Assembly: GCA_017550335.1 (NCBI GenBank)
Contig: JAFZPM010000040.1
Coordinates: forward strand, 1 to 46,573
DNA length: 46,573 bases
Reading direction: 5' to 3'
From: Paludibacteraceae bacterium
Lineage (GTDB): Bacteria > Bacteroidota > Bacteroidia > Bacteroidales > Paludibacteraceae
Shown: piece by piece, positions 27,467 through 36,374 of the stretch
Layout: each line of letters opens with the position of its first letter
How positions within the stretch are numbered: position 1 is the stretch's first letter
Made by a program: the position numbers and the translations under genes
The notes under the pieces: generated by a model
What the model saw: the letters and a program-made list of their open reading frames with translations, nothing else
Databases searched by the model: none
What the model was told of the DNA's origin: nothing

Positions 27467-27496
27467 CGAATATAATAAAATTTTCTTAACATCAAA
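27467..27496 (-). promoter_or_regulatory. Promoter of the large CotH gene
   Basis: On the minus strand TTTG (27496-27493), 18 nt, then TATATTCG (27474-27467), one base from TAnnTTTG. It drives a leader of about 120 nt. Confidence 0.5.
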
Positions 27497-27600
27497 AAAA
27501 AATCGGACTATCGTAATTGACCAATAATAATATAAACACGAATGTGTTGACGACGAAAAGTCTCTTTTTGAAAAAATATCTTAAAGGATGAAAATAATAC

Positions 27601-27631
27601 TTTGTTGTATGCAAAAAATAAGATTTCTTTG
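27601..27631 (+). promoter_or_regulatory. Promoter of the flippase gene
   Basis: TTTG (27601-27604), 19 nt, TTTCTTTG (27624-27631), one base from the -7 consensus; the ATG is 31 nt downstream. Confidence 0.45.
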
Positions 27632-27662
27632 CGAAACAAATAGATGAAAGCATATTTTGGAT

Positions 27663-29147
27663 ATGGCTGAGATGAAAAACCTTGCTAAACAGACCGCTAT
27701 CTACGGCGTTAGCAGTATTTTGGGCAAGTTCCTGAATTGGTGTCTCGTTCCGCTCTACACGTACGTGCTCACCAATTCCGCCGAATACGGGATCGTGACG
27801 AACCTCTATGCGTGGACCGCCCTCCTATTGGTTATCCTTACATACGGCATGGAGACGGGGTTCTTCCGTTTCGCGAACAAAGACCAGGAAAATGCGGGCG
27901 ATGTATACAGCAGCGTGCTCTGCTGCGTCGGCTCCACCTCCACACTCTTCGCGCTTCTGGGTGTGGCATTCAGCCCCACCATCGCTGACCTGCTAGGCTA
28001 TTCCAAACATCCCGAGTTCATCTCGATGCTCTGCGTGATCGTCGCCTTGGATGCGTTCGGGTGCATCCCCTTCGCCTACCTGAGGTTCCAAAACCGTCCG
28101 ATCCGTTTCGCCATCCTCAAGCTGGCGATGATATTGGTGAACATCTCCGCCAACATATTCTTCCTGATCATCTGTCCGAAGATTCAGGCCTCACACCCCG
28201 AATGGATCTCTTGGTTCTACGACGAGAGCTATGGTGTAGGATACGTGTTCATCTCTAACCTCATCTCCACTGTATTCGTCACCTGCATGCTATTGCCTCA
28301 AATCCTGAAGGCGAAACTTAAGATAGACTCCTCACTGCTGAAACAGATCCTGAAATACTCCTTCCCGCTCCTCATCCTAGGTGTGGCGGGTATCATGAAC
28401 CAGAGCCTGGACAAGATCATCTTCCCTTACCTCATACCCGACAGGGAGGTGGCCGACGCGCAACTAGGCATCTACGGCGCATGTTTCAAGATCGCGATGG
28501 TGATGATGATGTTCACCCAAGCCTTCCGCTACGCCTACGAGCCTTTCATCTTCGCACAGAACAAGGGCGGCGACAAAAAGAACGAGTATGCGGATGCGAT
28601 GAAGTTCTTCATCATCTTCTCCTTCCTGATTTTCCTGGGAATGATTTTCTATCTAGATATACTGAAGCATCTGATCCGAAGCGACTACTGGGAGGGCCTG
28701 CGTGTGGTGCCGATCATTCTTATATCCTACCTTTTCCAAGGCATCTTCTTCAACCTCTCTTTGTGGTATAAACTGACGGACAAAACCCAGTATGGCGCTT
28801 ATTTCTCCATCATAGGTCTGGTCATCACGCTTTTGGTGAATGTCTTGTTCGTGCCAAAATATGGCTACATGGCCTCCGCGGCCGCCTCGCTCTGCTGCTT
28901 CTTCGTCATCACGGTGATCTCCTATTGCTTCGGGCAGAAATATTACCCGATCAACTATGATTTCAAATCCATCCTCATCTATGCACTTGTGACGGCTCTC
29001 TTCTTCGTCATCCACACCTTTTCGCCAGCGGAAGGGGCATTGCGCTATGTGCAGGATACAATCCTCTTGTTGTTGTTCCTCGCCCTCATCATCAAGCGAG
29101 ACCTCCCGCTGAAGGCGTTGCCAGTCGTCGGGAAGTATTTCCGATGA
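27663..29147 (+). CDS. Polysaccharide flippase (MATE/Wzx-like, MviN-type fold)
   Basis: The 494-residue protein has about 14 hydrophobic segments and the N-terminal pattern KQTAIYGVSSILGKFLNWCLVPLYT of oligosaccharide flippases (Polysacc_synt family), which move lipid-linked sugar chains across the inner membrane. Charged positions inside the helices (RFANKDQENAG, AFRYAYEPFIFAQ) are typical. The cargo cannot be read: O-antigen, anionic LPS used by T9SS cargo, or capsule are all possible. An in-frame TTG two codons earlier is less likely. It is divergent from the large CotH gene and convergent with the next one. Confidence 0.9.
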   Translation: MAEMKNLAKQTAIYGVSSILGKFLNWCLVPLYTYVLTNSAEYGIVTNLYAWTALLLVILTYGMETGFFRFANKDQENAGDVYSSVLCCVGSTSTLFALLGVAFSPTIADLLGYSKHPEFISMLCVIVALDAFGCIPFAYLRFQNRPIRFAILKLAMILVNISANIFFLIICPKIQASHPEWISWFYDESYGVGYVFISNLISTVFVTCMLLPQILKAKLKIDSSLLKQILKYSFPLLILGVAGIMNQSLDKIIFPYLIPDREVADAQLGIYGACFKIAMVMMMFTQAFRYAYEPFIFAQNKGGDKKNEYADAMKFFIIFSFLIFLGMIFYLDILKHLIRSDYWEGLRVVPIILISYLFQGIFFNLSLWYKLTDKTQYGAYFSIIGLVITLLVNVLFVPKYGYMASAAASLCCFFVITVISYCFGQKYYPINYDFKSILIYALVTALFFVIHTFSPAEGALRYVQDTILLLLFLALIIKRDLPLKALPVVGKYFR

Positions 29148-29221
29148 GAAGCGGAAGGAATTCCTGACATAGTGTTGACGACTGGTCTCAGGAGATTTCC
29201 TTAACCAGCGTGGATTGGGTG

Positions 29222-31765
29222 TTATTGTTTGATGATCTTATAGATTTGCTCATCGCTTCCTTGGGGTGACACGCGCAGAAGATATATCCCTGAACGTAAT
29301 CCGCTCATATCCATGATATGACTATCGTTGATGGCACTCTCCTTGAGCATGACATGCCCCGTGATGTCAGTGATTTCCAGATGGCACACCCCGATCATAT
29401 CGAACTGGAGGTATAGCTTATCCCTGACGGGATTAGGATAGAGAGAGACGATGCGATTAGAGTGATTGGACGAGGATTCCCCATCATTGTCCGTGTAAAT
29501 GGCAGTGAAGGAATACGACCTTTTTTTTCTGGTCCTTACAGTTATCTTATTATCATACAGATATTTGGCATCGACCACATTCCCTTTGTCCGTACAGATG
29601 GCCAGCCACTTCACGAATCTCTGTCCATTCACCTGAGGCGAGGCCTCAACGGTAATGGAATCATTCTGGAACCATTTCCCGTCAAACCTGTCACGGTAGA
29701 GCCGTTCTCCGCAAAGGAACAGATTTCCGTTCCGCACTTCGTCCCCTTCCAAAGAAGATTTAATGGTAAGCGGGATCGGTTTCCCCAAAGAATAGTATTC
29801 GGACAGCATCCCATAAAGGAGGTCGTGCCTATGTTCAATCCAATCCGGCATCTGGTCGAGGCAGGTCTTCCATGTGCTTTGAGGCCAATCCCACCTGGTT
29901 CTATGGTAAGGATACTCATCCGCTATGATGGATGTGATAGAGTCAATGACATGGTACATCTCGGATTTATGGAAGATATCCCCCATCTGGATGGCGATCC
30001 TCTCTATGTACATCCTTCGCACAATGGGGTCGGATAAGATACGTTCCAGCGTCCAGGTCGCCCAATCCTTGTTTCCATGTTCATAATAAGGCTCCTTCCT
30101 CGAAAGGAAATTGAATGGATTGATATACACCCCGATAATATCCTTGTTGGGGTCGGTAATAGGCCAATATTCGAATCCGCCATCCAAGTCCTTCAACAAC
30201 CATCTCCACTTCCCGTTGTTCCTGTTTCTCCAGATAACATAATTGTTGTTAGGCCAATCGTAGTTTCCGACGAAAGCCTGAAGCGACATGTAGTTGACGA
30301 ACTCGTTCACATCCACGAGGGAGCATAGCTTCTCATGGGAGAAGTCGGGCTGGCTGAGGAATTCACATAGATTATCGTACGCGTCACGGGTGCCTTCCTT
30401 GAGTTCATGGTTTTTGAACAGGTCAATGTCCTCAATCCCGTAGTTGGACATGAAGTAATCATCATTGTCCGGCTCCCTCATGTTTTCTATTCCCCAATAC
30501 TGTCCGTTCAAGTAGACGATGACGGGTTGGCAAGTTTGGTAATCGACATCGACCTTCCCGCCTGAGAGTTTCTGCAGGAACGCATCTTTCACGATCGTCA
30601 TTTGGGCGTCGTTCCCACCGTTCCTTAGGTAGATGCATCTATATCCCTCTTCCTCCTTGGACTCCTTCTCCGGGAAGAATTTGTAGGAGAAATATTTGTT
30701 GCCGTACCTTTTCTTCGCATATATCTTCAGGCCCTTTATCTTTTCGACACGGGGCCATCCTCCCGCGATTCTCGCCTCGCACAGCTGGTTGACCACCCTC
30801 TCCCCTTCGACGAAGTACTCCATGTTGAGGGGACGTCTCCTATTGGTCCTATAATTGCATGGCCCCCCGAAATCCTCCCTGTAGTAGACGCCTGTTTTCC
30901 CCTCCACGTATATTCCCAACGTGTCGTCCCACAGATAGACCGGATCGATGGAAAGCGATACGATCGGGAGTTGCATCTCCCTGTCGGTTATGATGTAACT
31001 GTTGGCGTTAGCAGGTTTGCTCAGCAAATCCCCACTGATGATTTTAGCCTTTATGACCGTGGAGCTATCGATGGTTATCGGTTGGACGTAAAGCGGGGAA
31101 TGCTCCGTGGGTTCGCTTCCGTCCAGCGTGTAGCGGATGTTCCGCCCGTACGGATCCGGAGCGGCAAGTTGGACGGTCAATGAGCCGTAGTATATACCCC
31201 CCTGAACACTGAATCCGACATCAGGGGCAGATTCCCTTTCCGCGCAATCATCCGAATTGGGCAGCATCGGCGTGGCGTGTTCGAACCAGACCCAACTCGA
31301 TGCGTCGGATTGGCATCTGCCGAAGCTGTGGTTGATGGGGGCATCCGTATATTTCGGGGTTTCATCTTCGACCTCCCCATCGTCGCGGGTGAGATAGAGC
31401 CTACCGTTGACGTTGCCCATGTTGATGGCGGCGTGTACGTGTTCGGGGAGCGTCGTCTCCACCTTGTCCGTGTAGATGACCCTATACCCATGGGAAGGGA
31501 TGACGCACTGGACAGGTATTTTCCATAAGAAAGGATCGGAAGGCTTGTCGGATAAATACCATCCCTGGATGTCTATGTCTTGGTCTGTCGTGTTGTGCAG
31601 TTCCACCCAACCCTCCGGAAAATTATAGTCCTCGTCGATTACCGCATTCACGTTGTTGGGCATAATCTCATTGATGATTATACCCCTGTTGGCGGCATGC
31701 ACGGCGCATAGTGGCGGCGATACAAGACCCATAAGAGCAAAAAATGTACTTAATGTATCCTTCAT
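29222..31765 (-). CDS. Secreted CotH-family protein with lamin-tail domain and T9SS tail
   Basis: This 847-residue protein is a shorter relative of the 1239-residue neighbour. It has a signal peptide (MKDTLSTFFALMG... cleaved after ...AVHA), a lamin-tail domain (IINEIMPNNVN, WVELHNTTDQ) at about 27-150 and a chitobiase-like beta domain (IRYTLDGSEPTEHS). The CotH domain at about 280-650 has VYLNGQYWGIENMREPDND and the acidic motif WRWLLKDLDGGFEYW. A short beta module and a type A T9SS tail (SLYPNPVRDKLYL, SGIYLLRV) follow. It lacks the second lamin-tail domain and the beta-sandwich of the larger protein. A kinase activity on surface proteins is possible by analogy with CotH, but unproven. Confidence 0.9.
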   Translation of the reverse strand: MKDTLSTFFALMGLVSPPLCAVHAANRGIIINEIMPNNVNAVIDEDYNFPEGWVELHNTTDQDIDIQGWYLSDKPSDPFLWKIPVQCVIPSHGYRVIYTDKVETTLPEHVHAAINMGNVNGRLYLTRDDGEVEDETPKYTDAPINHSFGRCQSDASSWVWFEHATPMLPNSDDCAERESAPDVGFSVQGGIYYGSLTVQLAAPDPYGRNIRYTLDGSEPTEHSPLYVQPITIDSSTVIKAKIISGDLLSKPANANSYIITDREMQLPIVSLSIDPVYLWDDTLGIYVEGKTGVYYREDFGGPCNYRTNRRRPLNMEYFVEGERVVNQLCEARIAGGWPRVEKIKGLKIYAKKRYGNKYFSYKFFPEKESKEEEGYRCIYLRNGGNDAQMTIVKDAFLQKLSGGKVDVDYQTCQPVIVYLNGQYWGIENMREPDNDDYFMSNYGIEDIDLFKNHELKEGTRDAYDNLCEFLSQPDFSHEKLCSLVDVNEFVNYMSLQAFVGNYDWPNNNYVIWRNRNNGKWRWLLKDLDGGFEYWPITDPNKDIIGVYINPFNFLSRKEPYYEHGNKDWATWTLERILSDPIVRRMYIERIAIQMGDIFHKSEMYHVIDSITSIIADEYPYHRTRWDWPQSTWKTCLDQMPDWIEHRHDLLYGMLSEYYSLGKPIPLTIKSSLEGDEVRNGNLFLCGERLYRDRFDGKWFQNDSITVEASPQVNGQRFVKWLAICTDKGNVVDAKYLYDNKITVRTRKKRSYSFTAIYTDNDGESSSNHSNRIVSLYPNPVRDKLYLQFDMIGVCHLEITDITGHVMLKESAINDSHIMDMSGLRSGIYLLRVSPQGSDEQIYKIIKQ

Positions 31766-31820
31766 ATCTTAACCCAATCCGTAATTGACGAGTGGGATCC
31801 CCCTTCCTCATCGAAGACCA

Positions 31821-31828
31821 CAAAATTA
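31821..31828 (-). promoter_or_regulatory. -7 box of the 29222-31765 gene
   Basis: TAATTTTG on the minus strand, 55 nt before the ATG. No clear -33 partner is visible. Confidence 0.4.
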
Positions 31829-31880
31829 TTATTTATTTCAACACATGGACAGGATAACGCCAAACATCTTTCGCAGAAAG

Positions 31881-33416
31881 CTAACGGACAATCACCACCT
31901 TTCCTCCGACGATATAGACACCTCTAGCCAACCCCTCTATGTCCGACGAATCTCTGATCTTACGTCCGTCCATCCAATAGACGCCGTCGGCATATTTCCT
32001 CCCATTTCCATCCAAACAGTCCCGACCCATACTTATCGTTTCGGGGACATCCGATATTCCCATCTGTTCCGACTTGAATTTCTCACACAAGAATTTGTAA
32101 TTCCTCCCATACCAATCTTTCACGTAGTCTAGTTCCTCCGCAATCGACGGTTTCAGGGGCACCGGGTTCCCGTTCCACTTGGCATACTCCCGTTCCCACG
32201 CTCCCGATGTCAGAAACGCGTCCGCATACTCATCCAACCGTTTCTCTATATTCTTCGGAAGGAACAATGTGGAATAGAGGTTTACCCACCTGTGCTTCAC
32301 GCTATCCATAAATCCATCCATATTCTGCAGGATGAGCCTATTAAACGGAGGAACATTACTGAATCTATCGAAGGAAACAAGTACATCGTTATAAGTTCCA
32401 TCCCAAGAGCCGCCTAAAGACATATCCATGTCCCATGGCGAGATCAGGAATTTATGGCCTTTATTGACATTAACAACAGACAAAAATGTGTTCTTGTAGA
32501 GACAATCATCCACATTGAGAGTCATTATAAGAACAATGTAATCAACAAGATTCTCCGGATAGAAATAGTCCTGATATTGCTGGAGGAAGACAGAATCCGA
32601 TGTCCCCGCTGAATTTAAGTCCATCAAATCCATCAAAGGTTTCCAAGTGTCGAAAGAAGGAAGATCGCTTGGATACTGCAGTTCCCACATGTTCCAAGTG
32701 GAACTGTTCACATCCTCATCCGCATAGGATTTAAGGTTGGTATGAGGGGAAATCCCTTTGTATAGCACCCCCCTTATGGTAGTGTCATTCTCATCCTTCT
32801 TCGTCTTTTTTAGGCCTAACAGCTTACGGTCTATCTTGTCCGACATGCAGTACAGCCCATGGTAACTTCCATTGATGAACACCTCCACAAACTCGCCTGC
32901 CGTCCCATTCCGATTTCCATAAGCAGTCTCGTATGGAGTCTGGCTCATATCGTTCCACACATCGAAGCAGACCCTATTCCTCATTCTCGTCCTGTCGATG
33001 GCCATCGCATCTAAGATCCAACTATTCTCTTCTCTGATACCCAATATGTTGGCATTCTGCTTCTCACCAGCTTCATCCACCAGTTTGATGGAGAATGACT
33101 TCTTCTCATGACTGACCGATGTTCCTCCCCGATACCTGATTTGGCACTGATACTTAACCGATTCGGACAATGAATCCGTCCTTTTAAGGAAGTCGACTAT
33201 CTCTATTTCCCCATTGACGAACGCTCTTTTACTGACGGCAGAGATATCCACAATCAAGTTCACAAGCGGCAACGAACCAGACCGCAATTCGCTTCTCATT
33301 TGCTCGAATTGGGTATTGTTCTCCTGTCCTTTCGCGGATTCACACAATGAACATGTCCCCAATACGAAGGTCAGGAAAAATACCGTGAAACAATATGGAA
33401 ACGACTTGTTATTCAT
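31881..33416 (-). CDS. Secreted CotH kinase family protein, short form
   Basis: The 511-residue protein has a signal peptide (hydrophobic TVFFLTFVLGTC, cleaved near residue 30) and a CotH domain filling most of its length: RYRGGTSVSHEKKSFSIKL (residues 95-115), VFINGSYHGLYCMSDKID (lysine of the kinase core) and HKFLISPWDMDMSLGG (metal-binding aspartates). There is no lamin-tail domain. The C-terminus ends DSSDIEGLARGVYIVGGKVV..., which is like the end of a type A sorting tail but without the YPNP start, so export by T9SS is uncertain. It is the third CotH gene in a row on this strand. Confidence 0.88.
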   Translation of the reverse strand: MNNKSFPYCFTVFFLTFVLGTCSLCESAKGQENNTQFEQMRSELRSGSLPLVNLIVDISAVSKRAFVNGEIEIVDFLKRTDSLSESVKYQCQIRYRGGTSVSHEKKSFSIKLVDEAGEKQNANILGIREENSWILDAMAIDRTRMRNRVCFDVWNDMSQTPYETAYGNRNGTAGEFVEVFINGSYHGLYCMSDKIDRKLLGLKKTKKDENDTTIRGVLYKGISPHTNLKSYADEDVNSSTWNMWELQYPSDLPSFDTWKPLMDLMDLNSAGTSDSVFLQQYQDYFYPENLVDYIVLIMTLNVDDCLYKNTFLSVVNVNKGHKFLISPWDMDMSLGGSWDGTYNDVLVSFDRFSNVPPFNRLILQNMDGFMDSVKHRWVNLYSTLFLPKNIEKRLDEYADAFLTSGAWEREYAKWNGNPVPLKPSIAEELDYVKDWYGRNYKFLCEKFKSEQMGISDVPETISMGRDCLDGNGRKYADGVYWMDGRKIRDSSDIEGLARGVYIVGGKVVIVR

Positions 33417-33548
33417 TTACTTGAGCAATAACAGAAATGATTTCTTAATAATTCAACACTTTAAATATGCCCCCTTGCGATCATTTATCTATCATACATA
33501 AAAATCGATTCGTTCAACCAGCCATAGGCGTTCCCCTGTTATATGCCC

Positions 33549-33577
33549 CAAAAATAATAATTATCTTTTTGAGCAAA
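33549..33577 (-). promoter_or_regulatory. Promoter of the short CotH gene
   Basis: TTTG (33577-33574), 17 nt, TATTTTTG (33556-33549) on the minus strand. The leader would be about 130 nt. The remainder of the gap to amt (33417-33677) shows nothing else recognisable. Confidence 0.45.
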
Positions 33578-33677
33578 CGCATAATTGTTCTTTTTCTCAC
33601 TCCTCCACTCCTTTTTTTCGATCTTGCGCTCTCCCTGTGACACCAGACATATTGGAAGAGATGATCAGTCACACAGC

Positions 33678-33712
33678 AAAAAAGAGCGTCCTCCGGATCA
33701 CTCCGAGGACGC
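33678..33712 (-). terminator. Intrinsic terminator of the torF-glnK-amt operon
   Basis: GCGTCCTC/GAGGACGC forms an 8-bp stem extended by three more pairs past one bulged G, with a GTGA loop. On the minus strand it is followed, two bases later, by six T. It lies 27 nt after the amt stop. Confidence 0.85.
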
Positions 33713-33738
33713 CCACACAGTCGGTAGATTTCCGTATA

Positions 33739-35091
33739 TCAGTTATATGCTGACTCTCCGTGTTCGTACACATCCAAACCTTCTTCCTCGATTCTCTTCG
33801 GAACCCTCAAGCCATGAATCTTCTTGATCGCGAAGAATACCAGGAATCCTACGCCGAATGACCAAGCCGCTACCGTGACCTCACCAATCAGCTGAGTCAA
33901 TACTGAGTATCCGCACTCTTCGTAGGCGAAAACACCCGTAAGGATCGTACCCGTGAATCCTGCCATACCGTGTACAGAGACTGCACCGACAGGGTCGTCG
34001 ATATGGAGCTTCGTGTCAAGGAAGTTGACAGAGAAACACATTACCACGGAAGCGATGGCTCCGATAATTGCCGCGGAACCGATGGAGACGCAGTCGCATC
34101 CTGCCGTGATGCCGACCAAACCTGCCAAGATACCGTTGCATACCATTGACAATGATGGTTTTCCGTATACCAACCAAGTGTAGATCAATGCCACGATTCC
34201 TCCTACGGCCGCCGCGATGTTCGTCGTCACGAAGATGTGGGACATGGCGGACATGTTATCGAGGATGCCTCCTCCGTAAGTCTCAGGATCTACCGCTCCT
34301 TGAGCCGCTACCGTTGATCCAGGGTTGAATCCGAACCATCCCATCCAGAGGATCCAAACACCCAAGGCCGCCAAGGTCAAGCTGTGACCCGGAATGGCGT
34401 GGGTCTTTCCGTCCTTTCCGTATTTGCCCAAACGTGGACCCAATACGATGGCGCCGGCCAAAGCGATGAAACCACCACAAGAGTGGACTACGGCGGATCC
34501 CGCGAAATCATGGAATCCCAACTCGCTCAACCAACCGCCGCCCCATGACCAGTGCGCTTGGATCGGATAGATGAAAGCGGAGATCAGGACAGAGTAGAGC
34601 ATGTACATGGAGAACTTGGTACGCTCAGCCATGGCACCTGAAACGATGGTGGCCGCTGTCGCACAGAAGACCGTTTGGAAGATGAAGTAGCACTCCTTCG
34701 GCAAGTTGCCGCAAGGGTTTTCCACGCCACCGATACCGAATCCGCCCCATCCCATGAACGTTCCGGCGCCGAACATGATGGAGAAACCCACCACCCAATA
34801 GAGGACAGAACCCGCCGCGAAGTCGCAGAAGTTCTTCATCAGGATGTTGGCCGTGTTCTTCGCCCTGGTCAATCCAGCTTCAACCAAGGCGAAACCTGGT
34901 TGCATGAAGAATACTAGCATGGCTGCCAAAAGCACCCAAATCGTGTCGACCGCACTGACAGAAGAGGCTTCCTCCGCCGCCTCCGCCACAGCACCGTCTT
35001 GCGCCATGGCAGGCAGACCTACGCAGAGGGAACATGCCATGGCCCCGATGCGTGTGGCCCTTGATGTTATATGTTTTAATATCGTGTTCAT
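33739..35091 (-). CDS. amt: Ammonium transporter Amt
   Basis: Amt conducts ammonium/ammonia across the inner membrane. The protein has a signal-like N-terminus (MNTILKHITSRATRIGAMAC..., cleavage after ...GLPAMA) and 11 membrane helices. The paired pore histidines are in FHDFAGSAVVHSCGG and DPVGAVSVHGMAGF. The end is cytoplasmic and can bind the PII protein. The frame is open to an ATG at 35145 that overlaps the glnK stop (ATGA), but starting at 35091 (or 35100) removes a polar 15-18-residue extension and gives a normal signal peptide (450 residues). It is the third gene of the torF-glnK-amt operon. Confidence 0.95.
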   Translation of the reverse strand: MNTILKHITSRATRIGAMACSLCVGLPAMAQDGAVAEAAEEASSVSAVDTIWVLLAAMLVFFMQPGFALVEAGLTRAKNTANILMKNFCDFAAGSVLYWVVGFSIMFGAGTFMGWGGFGIGGVENPCGNLPKECYFIFQTVFCATAATIVSGAMAERTKFSMYMLYSVLISAFIYPIQAHWSWGGGWLSELGFHDFAGSAVVHSCGGFIALAGAIVLGPRLGKYGKDGKTHAIPGHSLTLAALGVWILWMGWFGFNPGSTVAAQGAVDPETYGGGILDNMSAMSHIFVTTNIAAAVGGIVALIYTWLVYGKPSLSMVCNGILAGLVGITAGCDCVSIGSAAIIGAIASVVMCFSVNFLDTKLHIDDPVGAVSVHGMAGFTGTILTGVFAYEECGYSVLTQLIGEVTVAAWSFGVGFLVFFAIKKIHGLRVPKRIEEEGLDVYEHGESAYN

Positions 35092-35141
35092 AATTAGCAT
35101 ATTGTTTATCGTTTGATTTAATTGAGTCTTGTTCTCTGTTG

Positions 35142-35498
35142 TCATTTCTCTTGTTCGGCATTATAAAGGGCAGTGTCGCCACGGTCGCCCGTCCTGATCC
35201 TGATGGCGTCCTCCACATTGATGATGAAGATCCTACCGTCGCCGATCTCGCCCGTGTAGGCGGCTTTCTGGATCGCCTCGACCGTCCGCTCCACGTTCTT
35301 GTCGCGAACGATGATGGAGACCAATGTGCGCTCGATAACACTTGTGTCATACACGACACCTCTGTAGATGCGTCCTTGTCGCGCCTTTCCGACTCCACGG
35401 ACATCATAGTACGAGAACCATTCGATATCCGCCGCCAACAAGGCATCTTTCACTTCCTCAAACTTTGTTTTTCGGATAATTGCTTCAATCTTTTTCAT
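35142..35498 (-). CDS. glnK: PII nitrogen regulatory protein GlnK/GlnB
   Basis: PII trimers sense ATP/ADP and 2-oxoglutarate, and plug the Amt channel when nitrogen is plentiful. The 118-residue protein has the start MKKIEAIIRK, a T-loop with GRIYRGVVY in which the second tyrosine (residue 50) matches the uridylylated Tyr51 of enteric GlnB, and the nucleotide-binding GEIGDGRIF and IRTGDRG. The T-loop is one residue shorter than in E. coli. Its linkage with amt identifies it as GlnK-type. It lies 55 nt after torF and its stop overlaps an ATG in the amt frame. Confidence 0.95.
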   Translation of the reverse strand: MKKIEAIIRKTKFEEVKDALLAADIEWFSYYDVRGVGKARQGRIYRGVVYDTSVIERTLVSIIVRDKNVERTVEAIQKAAYTGEIGDGRIFIINVEDAIRIRTGDRGDTALYNAEQEK

Positions 35499-35553
35499 GA
35501 TGATTAAGTTTTAATTCATTACATGACTAATCAGTTAAATAGCCACATCCTCC

Positions 35554-36270
35554 TTAAAAGCTGACGCCGAAGACACCATATATGTTTTCCGTGTTAGGAT
35601 TCAGGACCAATTGTGTGAATACCGGCAGGGAGTAATACTCCGTGATTTTCAACTCCTTGGTAGCCTTCAAGGAGAGGTTCACCATGTTGAAATTAGAGGA
35701 ATACACACCTTCCCATGGGGTGAACCCGGCCGCGAATTCCAGTGAAACGGCACTCAAGTTCACAGGGTATCCCAGTTCGATGTAGGTGGAGAACTGTTCA
35801 TCCCCCTCCACATTCTTGTCATTCAGGAAATAGGTGTTCCATGCGATGCTCAAAGCGAACTTCTTGCAGACTGCGGAGAAGTCGAATCCGACCGTACCCT
35901 CCAACATGTGCGAATTATCCCCGAAATACTTAGGTGTAGCGCCATCCTCATACGGACCGAAGTAGTCCGTCAGCGCCATCGAGAAACCACCGACCTCGTA
36001 ACCCAAGATCCAATCGAACTCGTTCACAGCTGTCTTAAAATCGGAGGAGGCCCATGCGCTCAGGGACAATCCTTTGTATGAAACACCAAACGTAGGCTGG
36101 AAACTGGCCCCCGACACCTTAGCGCCGCGGCACAAATACGAACTTACCAAGTCCGCACCAACGGTGAACTCAACTTTCGACGAGGTGCTATCCTTTTCTT
36201 CCGCTCTCAGGGGGCATGCCATAACGCAGGACAGCAACATTATTAACCCCAACTTCCATAATCTTTCCAT
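35554..36270 (-). CDS. TorF-family putative porin
   Basis: The 238-residue protein has a signal peptide (MERLWKLGLIMLLSCVMACPLRA) and alternating beta-strand sequence rich in aromatic residues, ending in VFGVSF with a terminal Phe as in outer-membrane barrels. VGADLVSSYLCRGAKVSG is the kind of motif found at the start of the TorF/Gcw_chp family. Its place as first gene before glnK and amt suggests an outer-membrane channel for ammonium or another nitrogen source, which is an inference from context. The promoter region carries three spaced palindromes. Confidence 0.85.
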   Translation of the reverse strand: MERLWKLGLIMLLSCVMACPLRAEEKDSTSSKVEFTVGADLVSSYLCRGAKVSGASFQPTFGVSYKGLSLSAWASSDFKTAVNEFDWILGYEVGGFSMALTDYFGPYEDGATPKYFGDNSHMLEGTVGFDFSAVCKKFALSIAWNTYFLNDKNVEGDEQFSTYIELGYPVNLSAVSLEFAAGFTPWEGVYSSNFNMVNLSLKATKELKITEYYSLPVFTQLVLNPNTENIYGVFGVSF

Positions 36271-36298
36271 AATACTAATGGTTAAATGTTATACATAA

Positions 36299-36374
36299 TA
36301 TCATAATGATAATTGATTTGCTATTTTTACTATCATAATGACACTGCAAAGATAATATTGATAACATTATGATA
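36299..36374 (-). promoter_or_regulatory. Promoter with three phased palindromes before torF-glnK-amt
   Basis: TATCATAATGATA (36299-36311) is a perfect odd-centred palindrome. TATCATAATGACA (36331-36343) and TAACATTATGATA (36362-36374) each differ from the palindromic consensus by a base or two. Their centres are 32 and 31 bp apart, about three helical turns. The -7 box TATCTTTG (36354-36347, minus strand) lies between the second and third copies, and the third covers the -33 region, which lacks TTTG. This suggests a regulator binding on one face of the DNA. Confidence 0.7.

Noticed and set aside
36299..36374. Sigma-54 promoter for the glnK-amt operon
   Set aside because: No TGGCAC-N5-TTGC-like site is visible; the TAnnTTTG box is a better match.
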